Notes under the pieces: model-generated
What the model was told of the DNA's origin: nothing
The model's input: the letters and a program-made list of their open reading frames with translations, nothing else
The model's database searches: none
Position numbers and translations under genes: made by a program
In this document: positions 34,990 through 46,400 of the stretch, in pieces
Layout of the letters: the number at the start of each line of letters is the position of its first letter
Position numbering within the stretch: the stretch's first letter is position 1
NCBI GenBank assembly: GCA_014058105.1
Contig: JACGCM010002156.1
Span: 806,001 to 870,000, forward strand
Length of the DNA: 64,000 bases
Reading direction: 5' to 3'
Source: Kingdonia uniflora
Taxonomy: Eukaryota > Streptophyta > Magnoliopsida > Ranunculales > Circaeasteraceae

Positions 34990-36976
34990 ACCCTACTTTA
35001 ACTTTTTAAGAGGAATGTTAACATCTTTGCCTGGTCTTTTCAAGAAATGCCTGGAATTGATCCTTCTATTGCCTACCATAAGCTCAACCTTGTGTCAGAC
35101 AGCAAAACGGTGGTATAGAAGCGTCCTTACTTATCCCCAAGGCTCCAGAGGCAGCTAACGAAGAAATTGACATGTTACTCAATGTTGTATTCATTCGAGA
35201 AGCCAAATATTCAAAATGGGTCTCGAACATTATGACAGTCCCAGAAAAGAATGGAAAAATTAGGGTGTGCATGGACATCATTGAACCAAATAAATTCATA
35301 CCCAAAGATAACTTTCCACTTCCATTAATTCTTCACCTCCTCGATTCTGTAGCGGGGAATGAACTTCTTTCTATGATGGATACAACTTTCGGTTACAACC
35401 AAGTCCCTCTCGCCGAAGAAGATCAAGAAAAAACCACATTTATAACAGAAAGGGGCCTTTACTGCTACACAGTCATGCCCTTTGGAAAAAAAAATTGAGC
35501 CACATACCAGCGGCTCGTAACAAAAATGTTCAAAGACTACTTGGGAAAAATCATGGAAGTCTACACGATGATATGATCTGCAGGAGCCTAAAACGAAAGG
35601 ATCATTGTAGCAATCTGCAAATCATCTTCGGCATTCTTCGAACGTATTGCATGAAGCTCAATCCTGAAAAATTCCAGTTTTGGAGTGGTTGGGCCATCTA
35701 GTTAGTAAGAGAGGAATTGAGATTGATCTTGCATAAATTAAATCACTTATGGTCATGCCATCGCCACGAACCAAAAACGACATCCAAAATTGGTCAGAAA
35801 AGTTGTCGCTTTACACAAATTCATCTCGAAGTCCTCTGATCGATGCAAACTTCTTTACCTCTTTATTCGAGAAAACCCATCCCCTATGTCAAAGAAACAA
35901 CCCAATGAAATCATTTGGACTCCTGACTGCGAATTGGCCTTTCAAGATCTTAAAAGATACTTGGGGCGTTCTCATATCATGAGTTCTCCTATTGAAGGTA
36001 AAACATTAACAATGTATTTATCGATAATAGATGACTCAATCAGTTCTATTCTTATTCGAGAAAATAATGACGTGGAAAAACCCATCTACTTCATCAGCAA
36101 AACTCTCATGCCTGCAAAAAAAAATATACCACCACAGAAAAGCATCTTCTAGCGTTTATGTATACTTCACAAAAACTTTAACCTTACTTCCAGGTACACC
36201 CCATCAAAGTCATTACCAAATTCCCCCTCAAACTAGTATTTCCCAAAAAAAAAGGTCTAGAAGGGTCCAACAATGGTTTATTTTCCTAGGAGAATATGAC
36301 ATTTTCTTTGAGCCATAAATATCAATCAAAGGACAGGCAGTAGCAGACTTCTCAGCGGATTTTCCTGTCGAAGATCCAGACTGGGAGGAACTCGAAGAAG
36401 TCTTAACCGATGATTCTGTTGTAGAACCTGATGCTTGCTCATAGAGTACAGACTAAAGACTTTTTACATATGGATCTGCTGGACCAAGATGATCTGGGAT
36501 TGGAATCGTTCTTGTTATCCCATCTAATCATATAATTAAAAAGGCTCTCAAACTCAAGTTCTATGCCACAAACAATGAAACTGAGCATAAAGCTATCATG
36601 CATGGCCTGGAGCTCGCATTAGTACTTGGAGTAGAAGAAATCGATGTTTATGTGGATTCTTTGCTAGTGGCCAACCACTAAAACAAGATATTCAAGACAC
36701 CGGGAAAAATGGTTGACCGCGCTAGTTGAAGAAAAAATGAATAGATTCAAGGCAACCACAATTTCTTACCTTCCTCGGGCAGAAAACCGACATGTAAACG
36801 CACTCGCATGCATCGCCTCCATGCTCGAAGATAGTGAGAAAATAACACCGAAATTAGAAGTTATCAGACATTCTAGCCTCGATATAAGTCATACCATGCA
36901 AATTCAGGTTACCAAAGATGAAGATCCCAAAGATTGGAGAAAGCTTTTCCTTACATATTTCAATTTCAATAACATC
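34990..36976 (+). pseudogene. Reverse transcriptase / RNase H remnant (outer element)
   Basis: RT segments are VVFIREAKYSKWVSNIM, NGKIRVCMDI, LLSMMDTTFGYNQVPLAEED and GLYCYTVMPFG. A stop follows KKN, and the frame breaks exactly at the catalytic YxDD region (MEVY, then DDMICRSLK in another frame). The connection domain (KKQPNEIIWTPDCELAFQDL) and an RNase H tail (FKATTISYLPRAENRHVNAL) follow. The hAT transposon interrupts the polyprotein just after this, at 36985. Confidence 0.75.
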
Positions 36977-37169
36977 CCCGGAATCAGTGGCGGATCCAAG
37001 ATTTTTTTGGGGGGGGGCGAGTCAAAGTCAAAAATCATGTAACAAATAAATGATAATATATATCATAAAATCAAAATTGTACAAAAATACTTGTCTTCAA
37101 AAAAATTATTATAATATTATATCGAAGATACTAGATTTCTCATATTGGTCCTCGACGCGGCTTTATCTT

Positions 37170-39703
37170 TTGGAACCGTTGCATAATTGCCTCATTTTTA
37201 ACTTCCTTGAAAATTTATTTCTCAATGTATGTAACTAAACAATTATTCAGCCATTCATCGCTTATTAGACTACGCAACCGAGTCTTTATGATATGCATGG
37301 CAGAAAAGACTCTTTCAACAGTGGCAGTAGCAACCGGTAAGATTAACGCCAATTTTAGGAGTAAAAAAACTAATGGGTGAATAATATTTTTTGAGTCTGA
37401 ACCATCTTCTTCGCAAGGTTGGCGATTCCAATCACTTTTGAAAACCTATTATCGGTCCGCACATCCATTATATGCATGTCAAGCTCATCCTCAAGCGTGC
37501 TAAGATCGAATCATGAAAAATCAGTCAGATAAAGATGAGCAAGGTTTAGTAACTTCTGCTTGTCAAAGGCAGAATTTTTTTTTGAGGGATTCAAACATGT
37601 TAAGCCAAGAAGTAACTCTGTATTCACCTCACTAAAACGATCGTTCAACTCTCATAATTGATGATCTATTACAGTGTAGACATATCCATAATGATAGCAT
37701 TTCATATTTGTGATTACTTCGGTATTGCGTCGAGATCGACCCCGCGCTACAAAGTTAGCTTCCATATCAGGAACAATGATATTATGCTCATAAAAAAAAG
37801 AAGAGACTTCGTCAAGCAATTCTTCCCACACATTGTCTCTCATGTTTTGTAATTTTTTCTTGCACACTTTTACTAAAGAAACGACATTCATGATATCTTG
37901 ATCTTTTCTTTGCAATGCATGAGACAAGCTATTTGTCATGCCTAGAAGATTCTTCATTAAATGCATATTCAGGATAAAATCAAAAGTTGGGAGCGATTCC
38001 AATAAAGCCTTTGCTTCACCTTTATGATTCGAATGTGCGGGGGCTAATTTAACAATCTCAAGGACATCAAGCACATAAGAGAACATTAAAATCAAGTTAG
38101 TTAACGTTTCGTAATGTGAGCCCCAACGAGTATCTCTAGCTCGTTTGAGATTAGTTTCCTGGTTTAAACCTTTTCCACTTTAAAGTTCACCTTTCTTGAG
38201 TTTTTCAATAACTTCAACACTATGTTTCTCACAGAGAATGTCGAACCGCTTGCAAGATGCTCCCACGATATTCATCACCTTTGAGGCCAAATTAAACAAC
38301 AAAACCATTTGGGCGTGATTCTTTGCAACAACAACAAGTGTTAATTGAAGTTGATGGGCAAAACATTGAATAGAAAATGCGAATTTATTTTCACGTAATA
38401 TTAGAGCTTTAAGACCATTATACGCACCTTGCATGTTGCTTGCGCCATCATATCCTTGTCCACGAACACTTGATAAGTTCAATCCATGTTCAGACAATAA
38501 GCCCTCGAGTGCCGCCTTAAAAAATAATGATGTAGTTTCCATAACATGAACAATTCCAATAAAACGCTCAATAATACATCCATTTGTATTCACATAACTC
38601 AAAACAACGGCCATTTGTTTTTTTATTGATATATCCCGCGATTTATCCACCATAACAGCAAATAACTCATCTCCGAGATCATGAATAATAGCTTTAGTCA
38701 TTTCTACCACGGCGGCATTCACAAAATCTTTCTGAATATCTGGTGCAATCATCATATAATTTGCGGGGGCATTCTCAAGAACATGTTCATTTATTTCTTT
38801 GTTGTGTGCAGCAGTATATCGTAACAATTCAAGAAAGTTCCCTTGGTTGATAGATTCTTCAGATTTATCATGGCCTCAAAAAGCTAAGCCTTAACACAAA
38901 AGAAACTTGATACAATCAAGCATTGCTTGTAGACGAATGCGGTCTTCTTTCACTCTTTGCTTACTCCTTTTTCATAATTTGTAATAATGTTCTGATCTGG
39001 ATTCAACAAATTTTGAGCCTTTATATATGCTTTGTTGTGTGCACTATTTGACCCTCCAACATGAGTTTTAAGTTTATTTTTGTTTTTCCAACCTTGAAAA
39101 CCCTTTCTTACAAAAGTATCACAACTACCTTACAGTCCTTTACCTCTGAAAAAAGGTAACAGTACAAGCAAAGACATAATCTGAATGGTTACTGTATTCC
39201 AACCACTTAGGGCCTTATTTGTACCACTCTACATGAAATTGTCGACCATTTGTCACGGGAAAACTATCATTTTTAGGCTGTCATGGACCATTCAATAAAT
39301 ACTTTCTTCAAAAAGAATCCCGATGGTTAGGATGGTAATTTGAAATTGGAGTTCGTAAACCACGATCTGCCGAAAGAGCTAATAAGTCAACATCTATACG
39401 TCCCCGCTTTAAGCTAGGTTAAGGTAAGTCAGGTAACTCGTTATCATCACCCAATGAAGGTTGAGGTAAGTCAGGTAACTCGTTTTTGTCCAAAGGGGAA
39501 GGACTTTCTAAACTAGGAGGTACCAAGTCAACTTCTATGCGGATGCAGCCCCGCTTCAAACTAACATTCGTAGGAATAGGATTATCCGCCAATACAATAT
39601 TTACATGATCTTGCATTGGGTTTGAAACTGCATTGCCATCTTGGTTATTGTCTAAAGGAGGAGTCTTGGATTTATACTTATAAATATTAAGCATAGAGTG
39701 CAT
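37170..39703 (-). pseudogene. hAT transposase (TTF zinc-finger type), broken
   Basis: The central frame (38827-38180) contains DKSRDISIKKQMAVVLSYV, GIVHVMETTSLFFKAALE, VRGQGYDGASNMQGAYNGLK, SIQCFAHQLQLTLVVVAKNH and VGASCKRFDILCEKH, all characteristic of the DUF4371/RNase H-fold core of TTF-type hAT transposases. N-terminal pieces (39703-39250) include a Pro/Asp-rich leader and the degenerate TTF zinc-finger region. C-terminal pieces (38095-37170) carry the hAT dimerisation region in shifting frames, including FDLSTLEDELDMHI and a LPVATATVERVFSAMH segment. Multiple frameshifts and stops make it inactive. It acted as a cut-and-paste transposase. Confidence 0.8.
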
Positions 39704-39786
39704 AATTGCTACAAGAAATCAAATCATCACTTAACTCAAACAAATCAATCTATCCACAATACACTATAAATTGGAAATACTATGAT

Positions 39787-39910
39787 CCATAAAAATTATA
39801 TTATCATTCACACACCATAAAAATTAGATTATCATCCACAGACCATAAAAATCAGATTATCATCCAAAAATTGCAAATCATCCATAAAAATCAGATTATC
39901 ATCAAGACAT
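39787..39910. repeat. Four tandem copies of CCATAAAAATCAGATTATCA
   Basis: Copies start at 39787, 39815, 39843 and 39882. The first three have a 28-bp period. They lie within the 5' region of the hAT element. Confidence 0.8.
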
Positions 39911-40552
39911 CAACATCCCTAATTTATAAAATAATCAATTAAATTGAGATTTAAGATATGAGAAAATGACTTACTGGGGTTTATAGCAATACTAAGAACT
40001 TGAGAAGTGATCCAAAATTCCCTAATGCAATTGGTTCTACAATCAGTAAAGATGTGATTAATTTAAGGATTTGGCCATTTGAAGATAAACAAAATATTGT
40101 ATTTTAGAAAGAGAGACTCAAAGAGAGATAGATAGAGAGAGAGAGAGAGAGAGATAGAGGAAGAGGGAAGCTCACCACAGATTTGGGAAGAGCCGAAGAG
40201 GAGAGAAGGTTTCGCCTTTCTTCGATGATTTAATTGGAACTTCAAGATAGAGAGTTGGAGGCGATGAAAATCTGATTTGGGAATAAGAGAGAGACGCAAT
40301 TTGTTTTCTCTTTGGTTAAACTTTTGATTATTGGTCCTCAATTACAAAATTACCCCCTTAAACTTTAGATTATTGAGTAGGCAAGTGATGGTACTCTTTG
40401 TAATAAAAAATATTAAGGTGGGCAGAAATGTATATGCAAACACAATGTCTGGAATCTGAAAAATATATACCTATCAAAATCAAAGCTTAATTTTTTTTAG
40501 GGTGGGCGACTGCCCACCCTGAGCTTTACCTATATCCGTCATTGTCGCGAAT

Positions 40553-41684
40553 AGAGAAGAGGCTCGATATCTTATAGTGAAATGCCCATGCTTTTAAGGT
40601 CAAAGATGGAATATTATACTATATTACTAGATGAGGTCCATTTATCGAATGTATTTCACAAAGACAAGCCCAAGTTAAAATCAAGGAACTTCATGAGGGA
40701 ATCTGTGTCGCGCATGTAGCAGGACGTTTACTGGTACAGTGAGCATTCACACAAGGGTTGCACTGGCCGAAGATACGGTAGAACTGTGAAGAAAGTCCAG
40801 CACTCGACTTACATGTTAGTAATGTTCTTTGGTCATTCAAAAGATGGGCAATTGACATTATTGGTCCCTTCCACCCAGCATCTGGCAATATCAAATTTAT
40901 CCTCGTGGCTACAGATTACTTCACTAAATGGGTCAAAGTTGTACCACTATGCCACACCGACGAGAATGAAGTTATCAAACCCTTTTGGGAGCATATCATC
41001 ACCCGATTTGGTTGTCCATAAATAATAAGATCAGATAATGGAAAACTATTTATCAACAACAAAGTCCTCAACTTCCTCCACATATACAAAATCCAGTTGA
41101 GTACTTCGACACCTTATTATCCTCAGGGTAAAGGCCAAGCTGAAGCTATCAATAAAAGCATCAAGTCTGTATTACGAAAGTGCCTCGATGAAAAGAAGGA
41201 CAGATGGACAGAAGAGCTACTTAGTGCATTATGGGGATATCAAACCACACCACAGACATCCATGGGTTGTACACCATTTATGATGGCGTTCGGTACTGAA
41301 GTTATCATCCCTCCGATCTCAATCTCTTGACAGCTAGATGACAAATAACAGATGAAGACAATGAATTTGGACTCCTCTGTAATCTCAATTTGATTGAAGA
41401 AACTCGAGATCATGCTATCGTAAATTTGGGGCGATACAATGACACTTTAAAAAAGGCATACAATAAGAAGGCCAGAAAGTATACATTCAACATCAGTGAC
41501 CTTGTACTTCGACAAATTCAAGACAATACTCGACCAAAGAACTCCGAAAAGTTAACAAAAAATTGAGAAGGAACTTATCTTATCAATGAAAAAAATGACA
41601 GTGGCATTTACTGGCTGATGATAGAAAATGAAGTACAACTCGAGTTCCCATGGAATAAAGCCCATCTGAAGATGTTCTACAGAT
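40553..41684 (+). pseudogene. Integrase remnant (outer element)
   Basis: Across changing frames I read the catalytic-core segments WAIDIIGPFHPASG (first Asp), IIRSDNGKLF (second Asp) and PQGKGQAEAINKSIKSVL (Glu), so all three catalytic acids survive. LWGYQTTPQTSMGCTPFMMAFG and a degraded C-terminal domain (FNISDLVLRQIQ) follow. Stops after CP and ISIS, and a frame break before the core, inactivate it. The following 41685-42253 is spacer without coding signal. Confidence 0.75.
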
Positions 41685-42253
41685 AACATGTGTATAATTT
41701 TTCTTATTACATCCAATAAATAATATTTTCTTTCTCATCGGCATTTCATTGCATCTGCATCCTTTCTTTTGGTGACACTTTATTAAGGTATGTCCACATT
41801 AAGGTATCATTTCTTCGACAAACATATATCCAATTACAGGACATATCATTTGCAATCATTAATACTTCGACAAGGAGTCACTTGCTTTGTCTTGAGAAAG
41901 CTATCCCAAAAGAGGTTAGCCCTCGTGAACTCCTTTACAGTCATAACAGCCAGAACATGGTTATCTCATTATTTAGTAAGTGTCCAATCGCCAAATGGCA
42001 CAATATTGACAAACTTACTGTTCGATATCTTATAATCATAGTATCTTCCCCAATCATACACTGGGTAAATTCATTCACAATTTTGGCAATCAATATATCA
42101 AAATCTTGATAAAGCATACGTCATTAACATCAAAACAATATTTACTAAGCGTTCACATTAACGTTTAACGGTCCCATCGACCACTTGTACATCAAAACAA
42201 CAAAAATAAATATTTCTTTTCTTTCAGCAGTATAAGTCAAACATGTTTTATTA

Positions 42254-43714
42254 TTATGGCTCAAGGGAAAGAGTTGGAGTAGGAAGCTTCACAGGTATCC
42301 CAGGAGTCAACACATCGAGCACCTCTTCCTGAGCACCACCTTCGGCAACTACAAGTGTCGAAGCTTCAACCTCAGGAACTTCATCCTCAACATCAGAATC
42401 CACGAAAGGTAAATTGGCAGCAGCGGCCAAACCTTTGTAAAAATCTTTTTTCCCCTCCATCACCTCAAATTGAATCACAAAATTAGACTTCATCTAATTC
42501 AGTAATTTGAGAAGATGGCGATCAACTTCTTCCCTGGCTTGGGTCAACTCCTTAACCTTCTCCATATCCATTGAGCTACGTAGCTCAAGAACATCGTCCT
42601 CGAAGGTGGACTTTTGCAGAAACAAAGCCTAATCTCTCTCCTTTACGAAATCAACCTTGATCTTCCCAATCTCCTTCTTCTTCTCATGCAGACACATCAC
42701 CTTCATGTCCTGGATAGCAGTTTCCTTCGTTTTAAACGTATCGAGCCTCAACTTTTCCTGCTTGGCCTCCAGATCCTCCTTCTATCTCACTAGCTCCTCT
42801 TTCTTCCCGATGAGCTCCTTCTCAATGTTTTTTGAGACTAGGAGCTCATTTGCAAGGCTCTGACCACCAAGCATTTGAGGCTTGGCATCAAGAAGAAGTT
42901 TCTTGATCTGAGTAATAGCTCAAACATGAGATCTCGAAGATGGTACCAAAGTCATTAAATGAGTTACAACATGAAAATTCCTAATCTGGTTCATCGTACG
43001 GTAACCTTCGATGAAGAAACTCGACAAGCTCTCAGCCCCAACAAGGCAATTGGTAAACTCTTCCTCTAGAGAATTAGCCCCAGACGCATAGGACTCAATC
43101 CCTCGCTACGTTTTCTCTTCTGAACTTTCCAAAGTTCCCCCAGCCTTCAACTTCAACAGGTCCATATGACCCTTCTTCCCCGCCACTGTTATCTATTGTG
43201 TAACAACAGCCGCCTTCGATGGCCGATCTTCTGGGACATTTGCAGTCCCTGACCCCGAGCCTCCCTCCTTCTCTCTCATCTCTGTTGGGTATGGGCGCAT
43301 CAACCTTTTCGATGGTTGTGCAGGAGCAAGTAGAGAATTGGAAGCTCTTTTCCTATTGTTTTTCCTGAAAACCTATGTCGCTTCTACCTCTGGAATAGTC
43401 GAGTCAGTTGTGTACCCACAAAGAGCAGGGTTCTCGATGGGAATGCTTGCTCCCGCAACCCTTTCCGACATCTTCCCGTCAACCAATGGAATGTGTGAGC
43501 CTTTCCTTCGGGTTCTCTTCAGCCTCGCCTCCTGAAACAAACTTTCCACCTTTCTTTGGTATTCGACTAGTGAATCAATTCGACCAAAGTAATTTGCTCT
43601 CAGGTTGTACAACTTTTCCTTTACTGAAGATTTTGTATTAATCTCCTTTAATATTGTACAAATCAACATAAGTTAAAAACTTTTTAGCCAGACAACATAA
43701 AAAAGTTCGACAAC
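42254..43714 (-). pseudogene. Outer-element antisense ORF, C-terminal coiled-coil half
   Basis: On the strand opposite to gag-pol, frames encode YQRKVESLFQEARLKRTRRK (43669-43373), then Glu/Lys-rich coiled-coil sequence (about 42900-42500, with stops), and an acidic C-terminus (FYKGLAAAANLPFVDSDVED, ending LPTPTLSLEP at 42254). It is the continuation of the antisense region found at 57174-59715, now separated by the nested element. Function unknown. Tat-lineage elements are known to carry such extra antisense genes. Confidence 0.55.
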
Positions 43715-43719
43715 ATACT
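43715..43719. repeat. Target-site duplication ATACT (left)
   Basis: ATACT directly precedes the nested LTR element and recurs at 57169-57173 directly after it. Confidence 0.9.
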
Positions 43720-44485
43720 TGTAATAGCCTATTTTTCGTATTGCACAAAGATACCCCTTTACACCTTCAAAATCTAGGGTGTTTAGTTATGAACAAGAAA
43801 CCAACAACACTAGATTTAGCGTGGAAAACCCTTGAATGGGTTAAAATCTACGACCTCTCTTGAGGATTTTAGAAAGAGAGAGAAGTATATTTAGACTGCT
43901 ACCTATTACAAAGAGAGAGAGAGAGATGTAGAAAAGATCTATTAGAGGTTCTCAAAGCAGCCTCTCTAATTCGTAGCTATCTAGTCTTATTTATAGGTCT
44001 TATAATACGACCGTTGGTTACATTGATGAGGAACGTTACAATATCGGGTTTTGATGAGTCTTCATGGTGGACTTTTGTAATGTCTTGATACTTGTTGATC
44101 TGTAATGGATCTATTAACATTCTTTAGTTGTAGCTTCAGACCGTTGGGAAGCTACGATCTCCTGTGATGCTTGCGTGCATACGATCTGTTGACAAGTGGA
44201 GGAGTATCTTCTGTAACGCGAAGTCACAGGTTGCTTTGATATCTTCGAACTGTTGATGAAGATGCGATCTCTAATAGTATTTACGTGTATTCGAATTGTT
44301 GATAGATATCTGAGTATTTTCTGCAGTGCGATGTTATTGGATGTTTTGTCATCCCCGAGCTGTAGATGAGGAAGTTTGTATTACGATCTCCTTGCTTTTA
44401 GTCCTTGATTGGTTATCAGTATGTTTTCGAGTTATGTGAGTTCGAATATCGGACTCAGTACGGGGATTAGAAATAAGCCCTCACA
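43720..44485 (-). repeat. 3' LTR of the nested element
   Basis: Starts TGTAATAGCC and ends GCCCTCACA on the plus strand. It matches 56404-57168 over its whole length with scattered differences. It includes a (GA)n stretch and a TATTTATAGG box (about 43988) in the U3/R region. Confidence 0.93.
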
Positions 44486-44500
44486 ACTACCCCCTCTCAG
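44486..44500 (-). promoter_or_regulatory. Polypurine tract of the nested element
   Basis: On the minus strand, GAGAGGGGGTAGT lies directly next to the 3' LTR, the usual plus-strand DNA primer position. Confidence 0.65.
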
Positions 44501-44782
44501 CCAATAGTAGGAGAAACGTGTGTTATGAGTGTTGTTGGTTGAGAAGTCCAGTAGTCTAAATTGAATGTTGTATTGATAGCCTCCATTTTATCTTGGAAGA
44601 ATAGTAGTTTTGACTTTTGGGTCTCCCTAAAATTCCTCTTGAGATCTGTACTTGTGATGAATACCTTATTGGAAGTTGTGGAGTGCATTAAATGCTGTTT
44701 ATATAAAATATGGTAAATAGTTGCTATTACTCTTCACCCTGGTTAACGTTGTTAATCATTTAGGTTGGTTTAAGTAGTAGTG

Positions 44783-44965
44783 ATGGTGACAACTCGACGC
44801 CAAGCATATGAAGTTAGAGTTCAAACAAAAATGACAAGTCTGCAAACTCGTTATTTTGGCACCCAAAGTCTTTCTCTGCCGATTCCAATCCCTGTTCCTC
44901 CAACTTTCTATGGGATGTCGTGGGAAGAAGTAGAGGAGGCAGATGATGATTTTCATCAACTGTAG
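44783..44965 (+). CDS. Antisense ORF 1 of the nested element (60 aa)
   Basis: A 60-residue frame begins MVTTRRQAYE and continues with LQTRYFGTQSLSLPIPIPV and GMSWEEVEEA. The outer element has a related frame in the same relative position (MVNTRAQ, LRTRYFGRRSLSLATPIHV, GMTEVEAK at 59715-59518). Conservation between two independently decayed elements supports real coding. It could be a free small protein or the first exon of a larger antisense gene: further coding-like sequence (ANDWVL, NGGRVPLLEANVGAMEEWW) follows in shifted frames to 45173. The family is not one I can name. Confidence 0.5.
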   Translation: MVTTRRQAYEVRVQTKMTSLQTRYFGTQSLSLPIPIPVPPTFYGMSWEEVEEADDDFHQL

Positions 44966-46400
44966 TGATTCCATTATGTGGTTTTGTTTGCTGCTCACCG
45001 TCGGTCCTGTCTGCGGATGCTTGCAGAAGATGCGGTGTTGGCGAAAGATGAGAATGCGGGTAAGTCTTTTGAGAAGTACTGTCGATACCCTGCGAACGAT
45101 TGGGTATTATAACGGTGGAAGAGTTCCTTTGTTGGAAGCGAATGTGGGGGCTATGGAGGAGTGGTGGGATTAGTTTTGTCCTCTGCTCCATTCCAATTCC
45201 CATCCTTGGGATTTGAATTTTTCTGTTGGGCCTTCTATTGTTTCTTTTCAAGTGTTGCACTATCATCTGCAACGTAGGCTATTTTTTGTAAATGGCAAAA
45301 TTATATGTAGAACTTGTAATATTTATCTCCGAACTGGTTGAAGTGTTCGCTCTTGCAACTTGTTTTCCTTGAATAATAAATTCGAACTTCATTATCTTGT
45401 CTTGTAAGTGCTTGAAGCTGCTTTTAAAAATTTTGAAAGACACCATTGAACAAATATCGAACTAGTCACTTATTACATAGGTCGAAAATATGTAGGTCGT
45501 AGTGTTGATATATCCGAACTGTGTAGGTCGCTCTTATATATGTATGACCTTATTGAGATATAGTTTTGTTATGTCTTTGGAGATGACAAGGTCATGATTC
45601 CTTTTGTGGCATGATTTATTTAGAGTCATGCCGTTGTTAACTTGAATACTTGTTATCATCGATGGAACTTGGTCGGAGCCTTTGAACACGCGCTGGATAA
45701 ACTTGCTAAAAAAGATGTGTGAGTTGTTGAAATTGAAACCATTCCGCGTGGTGAAGAGAGTAATCCATTCTGTCATTATATGCAAGGTCGGATGATTGAT
45801 CAGAATAAATTAATTTGCTTGCGTTGAGGTCGGATCATCATTGCTTTCTGTATCTATGATAATTTTTGACTGAAATGGAACTGAAGCAGGATTTGTCGCT
45901 GATTTTTTTGCGTCTGTCAAGCCGACATTGTGGTAAGTGAAAGCTGTTATAGCTGTACTTAGATTTTTGAACTGGAACCATGCTATAAAAAAGTGTAGCA
46001 AGACCGTGCAGCCGTAGGAGGTTGTTGCTGTAAGTAATTGTGCTGTAAGATCTGTATAAATCTTCTTGGGCAGTGAGTCTGTAATAATGGCAGAGGAAAG
46101 GGACAGACGTGATAACAGAACATGTTACGCCAAAAACCATTATGGGGGCAAAAAAAAAGACTTTCATGTTAGGTGAGATAACGTGGACACGTATCCCGAT
46201 GAGCCGTCATTTCAGAAACTGAGGGGGAATATAAAAGTTATTCCCTCTTCTCTTAAACCACAATCAGTTGCAGACAAAGGCAAAAGAATTTCTAGAGAGA
46301 AAAAATCTTCAAATTTTGAACGCAGTCCTCCAGTGTTGTGTGATCTGTATAATTTTTTTTTTATTTTGAGTCTTCTGGGTGGCCCTGGTGCGACCATCTT

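Larger units (their letters stand above)
36985..40544 (-). mobile_element. hAT-superfamily DNA transposon (3.56 kb) inside gypsy pol
   Basis: The left end CAGTGGCGGATCCAAG and the reverse complement of the right end CAATGACGGATATAGG are related inverted repeats of the plant hAT type. The 8-bp flanks CCCGGAAT (36977-36984) and TCGCGAAT (40545-40552) agree at 5 of 8 positions, as expected for an old target duplication. The interior encodes a hAT transposase on the minus strand. On the two sides, gypsy pol continues (RNase H, then integrase). Confidence 0.8.
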